This document shows, piece after piece, positions 12,401 to 21,849 of a DNA stretch of 64,000 nucleotides (positions are counted from its first letter, which is position 1; the number at the start of each line of letters is the position of its first letter). The position numbers and the translations under genes are program-made. This stretch comes from Mimachlamys varia. Taxonomy: Eukaryota; Mollusca; Bivalvia; Pectinida; Pectinidae. Under the pieces are notes generated by a model. That model did not search any database, had not been told where the DNA came from, and saw only the letters and a list, made by a program, of their open reading frames with translations. Location: the NCBI GenBank assembly GCA_947623455.1, contig OX392529.1, forward strand, positions 5,704,001 through 5,768,000, in the 5' to 3' direction.

Positions 12401-12404
12401 ATGA
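2738..12404 (+). CDS. Rgl: Ral guanine nucleotide dissociation stimulator (RalGDS/RGL family), 14 exons, 5' end missing
   Basis: Encodes an exchange factor expected to load GTP onto Ral GTPases downstream of Ras, at membranes. Exons joined by GT-AG introns with consistent phase: 2738-2943, 3111-3179, 3298-3482, 3860-3993, 4199-4420, 4716-4819, 5688-5772, 6239-6328, 6593-6834, 7022-7090, 7821-7944, 8520-8663, 10792-10900, 12253-12404 (TGA 12402-12404), giving 644 residues. Order: RasGEF_N ([32 protein letters not shown]), catalytic CDC25 domain ([69 protein letters not shown]), a Ser-rich linker, then a Ras-association domain ([40 protein letters not shown]) and a basic tail ([10 protein letters not shown]). 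The [11 protein letters not shown] and [16 protein letters not shown] motifs are typical of RalGDS/RGL1/RGL2/RGL3 proteins. The first exon is in phase 0 and lacks a start, so the N-terminus lies in unseen exon(s). The paralogue cannot be decided. Confidence 0.93.
3860..6834 (+). CDS. Rgl: RalGDS-like gene, catalytic CDC25 (RasGEF) domain exons
   Basis: Six exons (3860-3993, 4199-4420, 4716-4819, 5688-5772, 6239-6328, 6593-6834) carry the catalytic domain, starting near [18 protein letters not shown] and ending near [17 protein letters not shown]. Each join keeps frame: [49 protein letters not shown]. No internal stop or missing core motif is seen, so the enzyme is probably functional. Confidence 0.92.
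4870..5290. repeat. Intronic pyrimidine-rich minisatellite, about 29 bp
   Basis: About twelve imperfect copies of a unit reading roughly CCTTTCTTACCTTCCC then TGTCCCCTGTGAG, in the intron after the 4716-4819 exon, starting about 50 bp past the donor. Almost pure C/T on the plus strand. Many units contain CTGTGAG or CTGTAAG, which resemble weak splice donors. Confidence 0.85.
5291..5687. other. Remainder of intron before the 5688 exon
   Basis: AT-rich intron sequence with no open frame or repeat that could be supported. It ends in the acceptor TTTACAG before the ESIALFQ exon. Confidence 0.6.
7022..7944 (+). CDS. Rgl: RalGDS-like gene, linker exons between GEF and RA domains
   Basis: Exons 7022-7090 ([14 protein letters not shown], then a Lys-rich run) and 7821-7944 ([12 protein letters not shown]..., ending SPVSPTPG) encode a low-complexity Ser/Pro/Lys linker usual for this family. 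The second exon ends in CCACCCCTGGG directly before a GTAAGT donor, and that junction has been amplified as a tandem repeat (see 7920-8165). Confidence 0.85.
7170..7665. repeat. Diverged dispersed repeat, two to three units of about 160 bp
   Basis: Two clear copies lie in tandem: TGAAAAAAGGTTCTGTGCAA at 7303 and a similar start at 7468. Both run through a CCTTGCTTTGG block to an AAGGTCA...TACTATAAATAGAA end. A partial copy precedes them. Similar blocks (GTGCAATAACT ... AAGGTCACTGTTACTA) are recalled as common in bivalve genomes. Located in the intron between the 7022-7090 and 7821-7944 exons. The 94-codon open frame is not a gene. Confidence 0.6.
7920..8165 (+). repeat. 32-bp tandem repeat amplifying a 5' splice site
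   Basis: The last about 25 bp of the 7821-7944 exon plus the donor GTAAGT form the first unit. The unit then repeats every 31-32 bp, with GGGTAAGT or AGGTAAGT donor-like cores starting at 7945, 7977, 8009, 8040, 8072, 8104 and 8136, decaying after about 8160. Each copy keeps a near-consensus donor. Because 32 is not a multiple of three, most alternative donors would shift frame. Confidence 0.9.
8166..8519. other. Intron remainder before the RA-domain exon
   Basis: Contains decayed copies of the preceding repeat (GGGGTAAGTAG near 8200, GGGGTAAATAG near 8236) and a weak two-copy repeat around TTCTACATGTGAAATC (8349, 8423). It ends in the acceptor TTTTTAG. No coding sequence seen. Confidence 0.55.
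8520..12404 (+). CDS. Rgl: RalGDS-like gene, Ras-association domain exons and stop
   Basis: Exons 8520-8663 (48 codons, ending THVYKSIM), 10792-10900 and 12253-12404 encode the Ras-binding RA domain and the basic C-terminus [13 protein letters not shown]. The domain continues smoothly across both joins ([15 protein letters not shown] and [20 protein letters not shown]). That confirms the 8663 donor is the real one despite about 40 downstream copies of the same site. Both introns are almost filled by minisatellites. Confidence 0.9.
8640..10487 (+). repeat. 42-bp minisatellite whose unit contains an exon end and its splice donor
   Basis: About 44 copies of a 42-bp unit (GTATGTAGACTATGATTT, then ACACATGTGTACAATAGT, then ATTATG). 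The first 24 bp sit inside the RA-domain exon and encode its last eight residues, THVYKSIM; the exon/intron junction ATTATG|GTATGT lies within the unit. Variants: AAAAGTATAATG, TAGGCCCTATG (longer), TAGTAGACTATG (+3) and CACATATGTAC. The unit holds the perfect 12-bp palindrome TACACATGTGTA. Unit length divisible by three gives spurious open frames on both strands (up to 208 codons). Confidence 0.95.
10488..10791. other. Unique intron tail before the 10792 exon
   Basis: AT-rich unique sequence after the minisatellite, ending in a pyrimidine-rich acceptor (TTTTATTTCAG). Nothing else seen. Confidence 0.6.
10918..12087 (+). repeat. 45-bp intronic minisatellite
   Basis: About 25 copies of a 45-bp unit (GTCACACATACTGGTACAAG, TATAACTGTAGTCTACTGG, ACAATG) begin about 18 bp after the donor of the 10792-10900 exon. 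Variants GTTGGTTACTGGACAAAG and the deletion form ACAAGTAATGGTCACAC recur as blocks near 11310, 11560 and 11680, showing higher-order duplication. The exon end is not part of the unit. Being a multiple of three, it yields false open frames on both strands. Confidence 0.95.
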
Positions 12405-12732
12405 CAAAGAGCCAAATCCTCGTTCTTCCACTGCTGCTCTCGGCGCTAACTTCTGTTCTTACTTTTGTGGTGTGACCAGGGTAGACACAACCAGAGGGTG
12501 GAATGTCTTTTTGTCTCTTTTGTTGGGACAGCGTCAACTAGTTGCTGTTCCAAGTAGAGAGGAAAGCATCAGCAGAAAGGTTGTAACTTTATCTTCACTC
12601 AGGGGGAGGTTGGAAAGTCTTGGAAAGGAACTTCCTCAACAAATGAGGGGTGATTGATGACAGAGTCTTTATTGTTGATGATCTAGTGACATTGTTGTTT
12701 ATACACAGGTGAGATGGCAGTGAGGCTCCCTG

Positions 12733-12916
12733 TCATGTGACACTCAAAGTTTTAGTCATGAAGACGAGGCTTCTGGTCATGTGACAGAGGAGCTCAGGAC
12801 AAGTCACTAGTGTGCTGTGGTCATGTGACAGTGGAGCTCAGGACAAGTCACTAGTGTGCTGTGGTCATGTGACAATGAGGCTTTGTCAGTTGATTATGAG
12901 GCTTTTGGTCATGTGA
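12733..12916. promoter_or_regulatory. Cluster of five TCATGTGA (M-box-like E-box) sites
   Basis: TCATGTGA occurs at 12733, 12777, 12821, 12865 and 12909, spaced exactly 44 bp apart, with a degenerate TTATGTGA near 12933. Three lie in a near-perfect 44-bp duplication (AGCTCAGGACAAGTCACTAG). TCATGTGA is the core bound by MITF/TFE-type bHLH-ZIP factors. Binding here is inference; the pattern may be only a minisatellite in the 3' UTR. Confidence 0.5.
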
Positions 12917-13227
12917 CAGTGAAACAACAGGTTATGTGACAGTAAGGCTCCTGTGAGATGAAAACCCTGATGACCAGCGCCCAGAGCTGTGGTACTGCTG
13001 GACAGTTGCCTGTGGCCTGGAGACTGGCCCTGTTTTTGTGCTAGATTAGTGTCGGTTGTGATATATACAAGTCCTTATACTTACCTGGATAGCTTGTATG
13101 GCATACATGTATTAGAACTTTTTATGTTTCTGTTTTGGTTTTTTGTTTTTGTAATTCAAATGATCCCCTTTAATCCAGCCACACTGCTGTTAAAACGAGC
13201 TGTTGTTACCCTCAATGTGTTCCTGTT

Positions 13228-13427
13228 GCCATGTGTGTGTAAGGGTAGATAATCCATGTGTGTGTAAGGGTAGATAATCCATGTGTATGTGAGGGTAGAT
13301 AATCCATGTGTATGTGAGGGTAGATAATCCATGTGAGTAAAGGTAGATAATCCATGTGTGAGGGTAGATAATCCATGTGTGTGAGGGTAGATAATCCATG
13401 TGTGTGAGGGTAGATAATCCATGTGCC
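13228..13427. repeat. Short minisatellite, 19-25-bp units
   Basis: About eight copies of AGGGTAGATAATCCATGTG with variable GTGTGTA/GTATGTG spacers. The minus-strand open frames (MDYLPSHTHG-type repeats) are products of this array and are not genes. Confidence 0.9.
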
Positions 13428-13683
13428 AATGTTGTTTTTAACTGTAACTATATTATTTAATGTATTTTATGGCCAGAATATATACAGGGTAGTTTAATGT
13501 GAAAAATACTTTAGAAGGCTAGGTCTCCTCAGTATATTTATAGAAAAATAGGTCTCCTCAATATATTTAAGGGCAATATTTGTATTTATATTGTGAAACT
13601 GATTTTTTTCGAATTAAACATATTTATACACACACTTATATATACATATATATATAGTCTCTTTTCTATAAATCCTTTAAGTT

Positions 13684-13689
13684 AATAAA
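13684..13689 (+). terminator. Candidate polyadenylation signal AATAAA
   Basis: AATAAA followed 6 bp later by a 12-A run, 1.28 kb after the RalGDS-like stop codon. A real cleavage site normally lies 10-30 bp after the signal, and the A-run may be genomic, so the call is tentative. Confidence 0.3.
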
Positions 13690-13700
13690 TTCACAAAAAA

Positions 13701-16700
13701 AAAAAATTCTAAATTGGCGGGTTGCTCTCTTTAAAATGAAAACCAGGCTATATATCTTCATGAATTGTAAGCTATATCCTGGGTATAAAAATATGTGATT
13801 GGTGGTACAAAGGTTGTATTAAATGTTCTGTGGTTGTTTTTCATTCTGTGGTTTTAAGAATTAAATGCTTGTTTGCTTATATGAATATTTGAGGTAAGAA
13901 AATGTGAAAAACATATTGGACAACTCAACTTTTATTTTTTTAAATGATTCTGATTATTTTTAATGAATCAAGATGTTAATTTCCTACAATGAATTGAGGA
14001 GGACGCCCTGTGTGCTGTGGTCAAACATAATTTCACCATAAGCTGATTAGAGGGAGGTAACTCAGTGAATTATCTGGAAGATTTAAGTGTGCCTTCATAA
14101 GATAAATTACACCTTAACATTAAGTACTGGTATTCATATTTTAAAAACTTTTCAGGTTTCATTGAAACAGGCCAAGAGTCCTGATTTCATAAGGAAGCAA
14201 AATTTTAAAGCTACTCTTTTAAGAAACATAATAGTATGTTTGTCAATATACTAGCCTAGCTGGCCTAGGTTAGTCACCATTTCGTGAAAACACAGGATAG
14301 GTAATTTATTTACAGAAAAGAGTCTAGCCAATAGTGAAAACAATTTTCAGAGAGAAAAAAGAAATTGGCCTTGCATCTCTGATGACGATATAGTAACTTA
14401 TGTTGAAAATCATCAGTCAGGTTCACAAAACATCCATGTTACATGACATTAAGACTGTTCCAAAACATCTGTAGTTTTATTGGCCTTGTCTGGATTATTT
14501 TTGTATTATGTACATGTTAGTGCTGACGGATGACAGCAATGCCATCAGTAGTGGCGACAGTGTTTCGTGTATGTTATATCAGCTAGTGAAATCCCTGGCT
14601 TCATTAGTCCTACAATACAAACTATTATAGTGTGAAGTAGATTTTACAGAAACTGAATTTGTCTTTTGTCTCAGTTTTATCTCAGTCTTACTAAATATTT
14701 GAAAACTTAGATGTCTCCAAGTGTTTTCTGTGTTCAAATGTTTACTCAGGAAACCTAAATCAAACAATACCAAGTCATTATGTTTGTCACCAGTTTACAA
14801 TGACTTGTGTTTGGAGTTCTTAACTTCCTGATAACAAAGTTTTAAAATAAGTGGGTTTTTAAACAATGGAATTCATCATTTGGAAAGGGTGGTTAATTTG
14901 ACTTGATGTTGTGTAGAACGTTGACAGATCGTGAGTGTAATTTATTTTAAGGTCCTCGTTATTTATAGCCAAGTGTAAACAGATGGAGCTTTCAGGGAAT
15001 GTAAGTGTGACTTTGAGAAATCAGCTAGTGTGAAGTCATTGTGTTAATTTCTGTCATGCTTTTAGTCCTTAGCTTCTCTGCTCCTGATAACTCTCTGGTT
15101 TTGGAGGACGAGGATTTGAATCATATACAGACTAATTATATATTTGTCAGTGGTGCCCAAGTTTTATGAACATTGGGTTTATTTTTATGAAATTATGTCG
15201 GATATTGTTGTCTTTTATATAATAATTTATATCCAACTTTGTTTGAAGGTTGATTAACGTATCATGTGTATTACAGTAATGCTGGGTCCATGTAGAGACT
15301 CAGGAGTGCTGAAACTATCACTGGAGAGCTTCCTTTTGAAAATATCTAGTCGGTTCATTATACTGTCTCATTAAAGCTGAGGTGCCGTTGTAGCCACAGA
15401 TCATTTGTATTGTAAATGTTCCTCGTGGCTCCAGTTTTTTAAGATGTCAGTCATGTTTTATGGTGATGATATAAACTTGTTATTGAAAAAAAAATGTTCT
15501 TTTGTTTAAGTGAAATTTGGTTTTTGTAATGAAATTTTCTTCAAAGATTATTTTAGTAACTTGTTCCTGGCTTTCATAAAGAATAGGTGTATTTAGAGCC
15601 AGATACAGTTGTCTCCCTTATAACACGGTTGTCTCCCTAATAACACAGTTGTCTCCCTTGTAACACAGAAACAAAGTTTGTGATACAGTAGCATAATAAG
15701 GCAGCAAGTAGTAATAAACTGATTTCCTCTCTACCAACCTACCCTCTCTAGTCCTTTATAGTGTAATAATGACTGGTAACCTGCTGTTATAGTTTCTGTT
15801 GATTTTGATAAAACTTGCTCTACAGAACAATGTTTCCTAGAAGTAGATACAATACACTTAGGAGGAAGTGTGTACTGGCTCAGCTATGATTAGCTCTTCG
15901 AACATCATGTTAAATTCAACATATATTTGTACCAATCAATGCTAGGTTTTCAATCTATAGATAGATTTCTATGTGTAATGCTCCTAGAAGGGATATTTTG
16001 GAAGGTCTTATTTTCATTGAAAGATACATTTTGTAGGTTGAGGCTCTTTGAGGGAAAGTCAGGTGTTCTGACTTGGACTATTCTTGTATATGGGATTTTG
16101 CAATTTAATTTTTACATTCAAAGGTTTTTTAATGTTTTTTTTTATTTCGTTAATGGAAGTAAATATGTATCATCATTAATAAACAGCAATAGGGCAGTAA
16201 GTAATAGTTCAACAATAATTAACAATTGATTATCATTTTAATCTTAACCCATCCTCTAGAGGCAAATCTGTCATTAAAATCCATGTGTATCGGAACAATA
16301 ATTGGAATTTGAAACAAAACACTTTTAATTAAAGTACGTTATATCTTAGGAGATGTTCACATTTAAAACTTCTCTATATGTAAGGATAAGCCCGACTGTA
16401 TGGAGGACCCTACCCAGCCTCTACTATGTTGTAGAAACCTGATACCAAGTTATTCATAAATACACATTCTGAATATGTCCAGAAAGCTTTTATGACATTT
16501 AAGTATATTGTTAACTTTTTTTACCTGAAATTTTAACGTGATATGGTAAAACAAACATATGCTTGGTTTTATGGCCCCTCTTAGAGCCTCCAATCTTGTT
16601 GTGTACGAGGCCTTATCATCCGCCTTGGTAAATCATATGTACTGAATAATACTCAAGCTCATGTGACTTCAGCAGTGTTTTGTTGACGTAGTTGTTTTAA

Positions 16701-17329
16701 GCTCCCTGTTGATGTCATACATACAAGGTATTCCACAGTCATTTATACTTCATCCCTGGCAGCCAGCACTGATAATATTGTACACTCAACACAAACAACT
16801 TGTTTACGGAATAACATACTATTTTTATTGCAGTCAATTATGTTATGCATTGCACTTAATTAGTGACTTTCCATCCCTCAAAGCTAACTGACCAACGTTT
16901 CAAACATACACGTTATTTTAGCTCATTCTACCAATAAATGTTAAAGCAAATTTCATGACTGCTGACTGTCCATGGTATGTCCCTACAGATACCATAAACT
17001 GGTGAGCTAGATCATGGCTGTTGACCATTCATGACAATCAAGCACCAGCCCATCGACTATATATGCATGACATTTCACCCTGGATGGATTTCATCAGTCC
17101 AGTATTACATATCTGGGGTGGAAACTTTTTCAAGGTTAGTCTGTATATTTTTTTGTTTTCTGAAAAAAATGACAACTTTTGTAAAATGTTGATTAATATA
17201 AAATCATAATCCCATTTCCCATTGTGTAGATTTAATTTATGATTATCGTATATGCTCCCATTAAATATATGAAATATCTCTTGTTTCTTGTTTTTTTTTC
17301 ACTATTTGAAATTTCATTTAGAGGGCTAA
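13701..17329. other. Intergenic or distal 3' UTR DNA, no gene seen
   Basis: AT-rich unique sequence with only short open frames lacking splice context or recognisable motifs. A small triplicate (GTTGTCTCCCTTATAACAC-like, 15609-15667) is present. No RNA gene or mobile-element terminus was recognised. Confidence 0.6.
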
Positions 17330-18400
17330 AGAAAGTTGTTCACACGATATCAGGGACTGGCATAGCGATATGGTGAATATTGCAAGGCAGTAAAAAGGTG
17401 AAAAATACGTCTGATAAAATACGAACTATTGGAAAGCGATAGACCCTAGGTATGGATACACACACGTCTAAAATCTCGCCAAGCTGCAAAACGAAAGTTT
17501 TGACAGCGAAAGATGAAACGGAGATGCTTACCTATTCGTGGAGATATGAGTAAAAAAATAATCTTTAAACGCGCAGTGTCGTTTCAAACTAGGGAAGGGA
17601 GGTGTTGACATTATTTTGGAAATGGTCAAAAAAGATGAAGAAATCAATCTATCAATTCATCTCAACCAAGGCGATGTCACTGTTTCATGAATTGCATATC
17701 TGGAGAAAAAAACTTTGCAGAGGGATGGATGAGTGAAATGGAGAAACAGAAGTGTAAACAGGACTATAGTTATGAACTCAAACAGAGATTAACAATGGAC
17801 AGAAAGTGAATAAAAGGATTGTTCATGAAGGACAATGAAAATCAACACAGGACTTGCAAATGTCTTCTGATGCGTCGACAACACCACTATGTAAATCTAG
17901 GAAATTCAAGTACAATTTACGACCTGAAACTGAGCTATTTAAAAACAACATGTCATTCTAATAAACATGTTCATAGATGAACAAATAACAAAAAACGATA
18001 TGGTGCTCAAGGAAATGTATCGATGAGATCATGATGTCGACCACCTGTCATTATTTTGGACATAAATCGTATCCATGAGTATCATAAAAAATACTGGCAT
18101 TGAGGAACGCAAGTGTGCAGGAAGGAAAAAAGGAAAATGGTGATCGTCATGTTTATAGCTCTCCCTAGTTAGATAATCGATATATGGAACGTAATTCCTC
18201 TTCATATGCAAACTAAAACAAGTTCAATTGGAGGAGGTGCAGTATATTCTAATGGGAGTGCGAGACAAGGCATTTAATAATAATTTGATCCTTCTTTGCA
18301 AAGAGTTGCCTTTATTGTTCACAAAAAGAACTAGGCCTGCTTGATAGTCAAAGTAACCTTAATTATACAATCACCAGTTTTTCGAAGGATGAAATATTGT

Positions 18401-18484
18401 AACAAGAAGTTGGCTGACCAAGTCGATCCTATATACCATTCTGAACTTGAAATCAAGGTCACAGACAGATCAGCTCAGGCCAAC
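18401..18484 (+). pseudogene. Reverse-transcriptase relic (NKKLADQVDPIYHSELEIK segment)
   Basis: The plus-strand reading NKKLADQVDPIYHSELEIK matches, from family knowledge, the segment after the catalytic YxDD motif in a reverse transcriptase common in mollusc and coral genomes (pattern N..F...V..IYP.ELE.K.T). No flanking intact frame remains. A related segment (NKFADHVNR) lies at about 23886-23912 in the right-hand relic. Confidence 0.5.
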
Positions 18485-19054
18485 GTCTTTATCATTAACC
18501 GGTATCTTGAAAGATTGTTACACTGATGCATGTTTAAATTGTATTTCATCTTTGGAGAAACCGGTCAATGTGTCTGAAGTTTTAACTTGGATGTCGAGCA
18601 GTGCTAGTTCCTTTTTGCAAAAAGTAAATGTAATAGCGTTTTACAACGATTATCATGTTATTAGAAGCTTTGCCTGCAGACACAACCTCCCACTTATCCT
18701 GTAGATTATTGAATATTGTTCCAACGTTGGGGTCAAGAAATACCGACTTTTCTGTGTTATATTTTGCAAACTGCCTTTAAAGTGAATCCAGTTCAACATG
18801 TTTAAATTTAACCCATTGTCGAGCAAACTCTTCCAGAGAGTCCATAAGCATCTTGAAATTCACATTCTATTTGATGGAGTCTCTCGTTACGTAGTAACTT
18901 CCATGAAAAACTCCCGTAGCCTTATGTTGGGGTTGATATTCAGATTGCCGGTTACAATCATACCTAGCTGGACCATAGTAATATTGAGATATGCGGAAGG
19001 AGGGGTGATTCACAGGTCATTTATATTCAATTGTTGTAGCGTTACCTTAAAATT

Positions 19055-19290
19055 ATGAGCATGTTCAAATATGTCTCTCATATCACTCAAGGATGCAAAT
19101 TATTTTTCAACGAGACCAGGATGGCGACCATAAAACTTGCTGATAGTTGTTCTCATCAACCTGCATCTCTCGAATCCCTTTGTAGTAAGTTTTTTGTCAG
19201 CAGCCGACATCTATCACGAAAATCTTGATATTTAAAGCAAGCCCTAGAATAGCGAATTTACTGCGACAGGTAAACACAATAGGTTGGAAA
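19055..19290 (-). pseudogene. Reverse-transcriptase C-terminal relic, minus strand
   Basis: Read on the minus strand, frameshifted pieces give FRDRCRLLTKNLLQR, then FYGRHPGLVEK and LSDMRDIFE. This is the C-terminal pattern (xxRxRLLTxxLLxQG ... FYxRHxxLVxKY) of the same reverse-transcriptase family. It is a diverged inverted copy of 24020-24200 on the other side of the Harbinger element. Several stops and frameshifts are present. Confidence 0.6.
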
Positions 19291-19586
19291 AGCAGGGATG
19301 CACCGGTTTGTGAGCAAGACACTGATCCACCTCGTCTATATTGAATACCGAAACTAAACAAAAATCATTACAAGCAACGTTTCAACGCTGGCTTTGCTAA
19401 TTACTCAACCAAGCCTTTATCGAAACTTCTTACAACAATTCATAATACCATTAAATCAGGGTTATAGTCTTATTGTGACACTGTATAATCCAGAAGTGGA
19501 ATAAACGGGAGGTGGATTTTGAAATACTAGTACTCGAAAGATCTTCCGACAAACCCTGAACACTCCCTTCGTCTATCAAAATATTA

Positions 19587-19601
19587 AAGGGCCTGTTTCC
19601 A
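19587..19601 (+). repeat. Left terminal inverted repeat of the Harbinger-like element
   Basis: AAGGGCCTGTTTCCA, identical over 15 bp to the reverse complement of 23490-23504. Confidence 0.75.
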
Positions 19602-20487
19602 AAATGGCCCCTTCTCTGATTCAAATTTCCTGTTGGTGGTGCATTGTCCTTGCCGTTGTGGTAACAAATCTATAAAGTATAAATATTTAGGTCACTTGGT
19701 TTGTTTTTTATGGCTCCTCAAAGTTGTACCTTTCAGAAGCTGTCTAAGTGTTGATAAAATGTGCATGTTATGTAAAATATTAATGAAAATCTAATCAAAT
19801 GATAGTCACCGTAAAGAATACATTCATGGCATGATTGTGACAAAAAATCGTGTTTCCATCGCGCCATTTGGCTGTTTTATGGAAGAAACAATCTCAAAAA
19901 TGCCATTTTCGATGATAACATTTTAGACACAAAAACTGTGTTTTTTAGAGAATACACTCTTTTATGGGCGTTGGATGCAAACCAACTTTTATCCTATCAA
20001 ACAGTACGTAATATGCTATTGATGAGAGGAAAAATCATCAAAATGTAAGTGGTGGAACATTTTCAAATCTTGGGTTGAATTAGCCTATGGTTGAATTGCC
20101 GATTTTCGACTTTCTTTAGATAATTAACAAAAACACGAGAGTATTTGCTCGGTATGTTGAGAACATGAACACAGATATGAAAAAAAGTGAGAGAAACACT
20201 TTTTCATGAAAAAAAAATCCAAGATGGCTACTTCACAAGTCCCCGTTGTTGAAGACATTGGCTGACAAAAAGACAGAACGACAAACAAAACGTGATCCTT
20301 ATGATTTTGGTTGGTTTTTGCATTTACGGGAGTGTTCATAGCTACGGGCGATTGCATAATACCTATATTTATAAGTTTGGTTAGTCACATGGTAACGGGG
20401 ATCTTTCATATCGAGCCCCAAACATACTTTCGACATATGCACTATGTTGCCGCATGGAAAACTATTTCAAGTTTTGTCGGAATTTCT

Positions 20488-21819
20488 TTATCTGTGGTTG
20501 TAATGGTCGAGGGTTTTCCAGCGCCCTGTAATACCCAAGGTAGTACAAATTAAGATACTGGAGATGTGCGCACACATTCCCATCGTTCTCATCGGAGAAG
20601 GTCTTGGGGAGTGCTGGTAAAGCCACACCTCATAGTCTCCATAATCACTTAAATGTTCGGCGATGTAACCAGCAGCCAGAGATATCTGATACGTTCCACA
20701 CGTAATGGTTCTCAAGTAATCGAGATCGAGACGGGGAAACAGTACGGAAGATGCATCCATCTCGACAAACTCGGACCTTGCCCGTCTACATAGATCCGGA
20801 TCTGTCTTGACTCTCTGAGCTAAACCATTCGGTGTTGTCAAACGGTCCTTCATACGTTCAGCCATTAGCCTATCTTTGGCATCTCTCTCTGGAGATCTCT
20901 GGTAGATCGGTCCTCTAATACCATTCAGACAGGCTGTGATGGTTCGAAGCAAAGCCTCGATGACATTGATAAAGCTGTTAGACACCAATTGCGTTCGGAA
21001 GAACGTCCAGTGTTTCATACGACCATGATAGGATTCCACAATCCACCTCGATTTGGTGATAGTTCTGTCAAGATTTGCTTGGACGTCAGAATGTTGACTT
21101 TGACCGGGTTTCAGGTATGACGGCATGCTAGCATTGAGGCCAGAGGCTTTGAGAACTGGTAGGACATCTCTAAAACCTCGGTCAACGACAACATTGTCAT
21201 CTGGTTGTAGCCAAGTAACTAGCTTGTCCATGACTTTTTTTGTAATTGCAGCATCATTTTCGCTGCCAGTGAATGGTCCTACTGTGTCCAGAATGTAACC
21301 ATCTGGTAAGGCGATGCTCATGAATTTGAGATAGTTTCTCTTCTTCTGGCTACAGTAGGACATTCTCTGGAGCTTGTGGTTGGAGCTTTTCTGGATATAA
21401 ATATAGGTGCCATATAATATGGCAGTGGCTTTATCTCCAAAAAATGCTTCTGAAAAGACAATATTGTGCCCGAGCAACTGTTCTCTTGTCAAGTGATCCG
21501 GACCTAGAAATTGTGGGACTATCGATGTGTCTAATGTCTGTACTATGGAGTGGAAAGTTTTGGCCACACTTGACTTGGAAATTGCAAAAAGAGAAGAACA
21601 CTGACTCCAGGAAATGGCGGTTTTCAGTTTTACGCAGACCAGTAGTAGAGCATCGTGTGTATTCTTGGTAAATATATACCAGATGAAAGATGAACAGTGC
21701 GAGTGGATTTCGAGGAACTGATCTTTGGACCAACCTGTCCAGGCCATGCATGCCGAGTCATCAAGAGAAGAAAAGCCTATTGCAAACGCAGACTGGTTCT
21801 GTGAAAGGACGTGCGACAC
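20488..21819 (-). CDS. Harbinger-type DDE transposase (DDE_Tnp_4 fold), catalytic aspartate lost
   Basis: 443 codons of RNase-H-like transposase that would cut and rejoin element ends. Visible motifs: a helix-turn-helix-like segment (about 70-100), the first catalytic block ILYGTYIYIQKSSN (134-147), VGPFTGSENDAAI (180-192), the second block VVDRGFRDV with D213, and the third block RWIVESYHGRMKHW with E262. In relatives the first block reads DGTYIYIQ; here the Asp is Tyr136 (codon TAT at 21412-21414 on the minus strand), a one-base change expected to abolish catalysis. The reading frame continues upstream without a clear start; the first Met is used. Probably a recently inactivated copy. Confidence 0.85.
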   Translation of the reverse strand: MSHVLSQNQSAFAIGFSSLDDSACMAWTGWSKDQFLEIHSHCSSFIWYIFTKNTHDALLLVCVKLKTAISWSQCSSLFAISKSSVAKTFHSIVQTLDTSIVPQFLGPDHLTREQLLGHNIVFSEAFFGDKATAILYGTYIYIQKSSNHKLQRMSYCSQKKRNYLKFMSIALPDGYILDTVGPFTGSENDAAITKKVMDKLVTWLQPDDNVVVDRGFRDVLPVLKASGLNASMPSYLKPGQSQHSDVQANLDRTITKSRWIVESYHGRMKHWTFFRTQLVSNSFINVIEALLRTITACLNGIRGPIYQRSPERDAKDRLMAERMKDRLTTPNGLAQRVKTDPDLCRRARSEFVEMDASSVLFPRLDLDYLRTITCGTYQISLAAGYIAEHLSDYGDYEVWLYQHSPRPSPMRTMGMCAHISSILICTTLGITGRWKTLDHYNHR

Positions 21820-21849
21820 TTCTAGGAGGTCATTAATGATTTTGATGGT

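Larger units (their letters stand above)
12405..13700 (+). other. Probable 3' UTR of the RalGDS-like gene
   Basis: Follows the TGA at 12402-12404. No further splice acceptor with coding potential was seen. It contains a cluster of TCATGTGA sites and a 23-25-bp tandem repeat. AATAAA at 13684-13689 followed by a 12-A run is a candidate 3' end, though an internal A-run is equally possible. Confidence 0.5.
17330..19586. mobile_element. Decayed mobile-element DNA left of the Harbinger insertion
   Basis: Sequence composition changes here and short interrupted coding-like pieces appear on both strands. Two can be tied to a reverse transcriptase (18401-18484 plus; 19055-19290 minus). The rest shows many stops and no recognisable domain. 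Probably several nested, rearranged element fragments. Exact limits are not visible. Confidence 0.45.

Noticed and set aside
20311..20553. Hydrophobic plus-strand frame (MVFAFTGVFIATGD...)
   Set aside because: Partly antisense to the transposase and without family similarity; considered chance.
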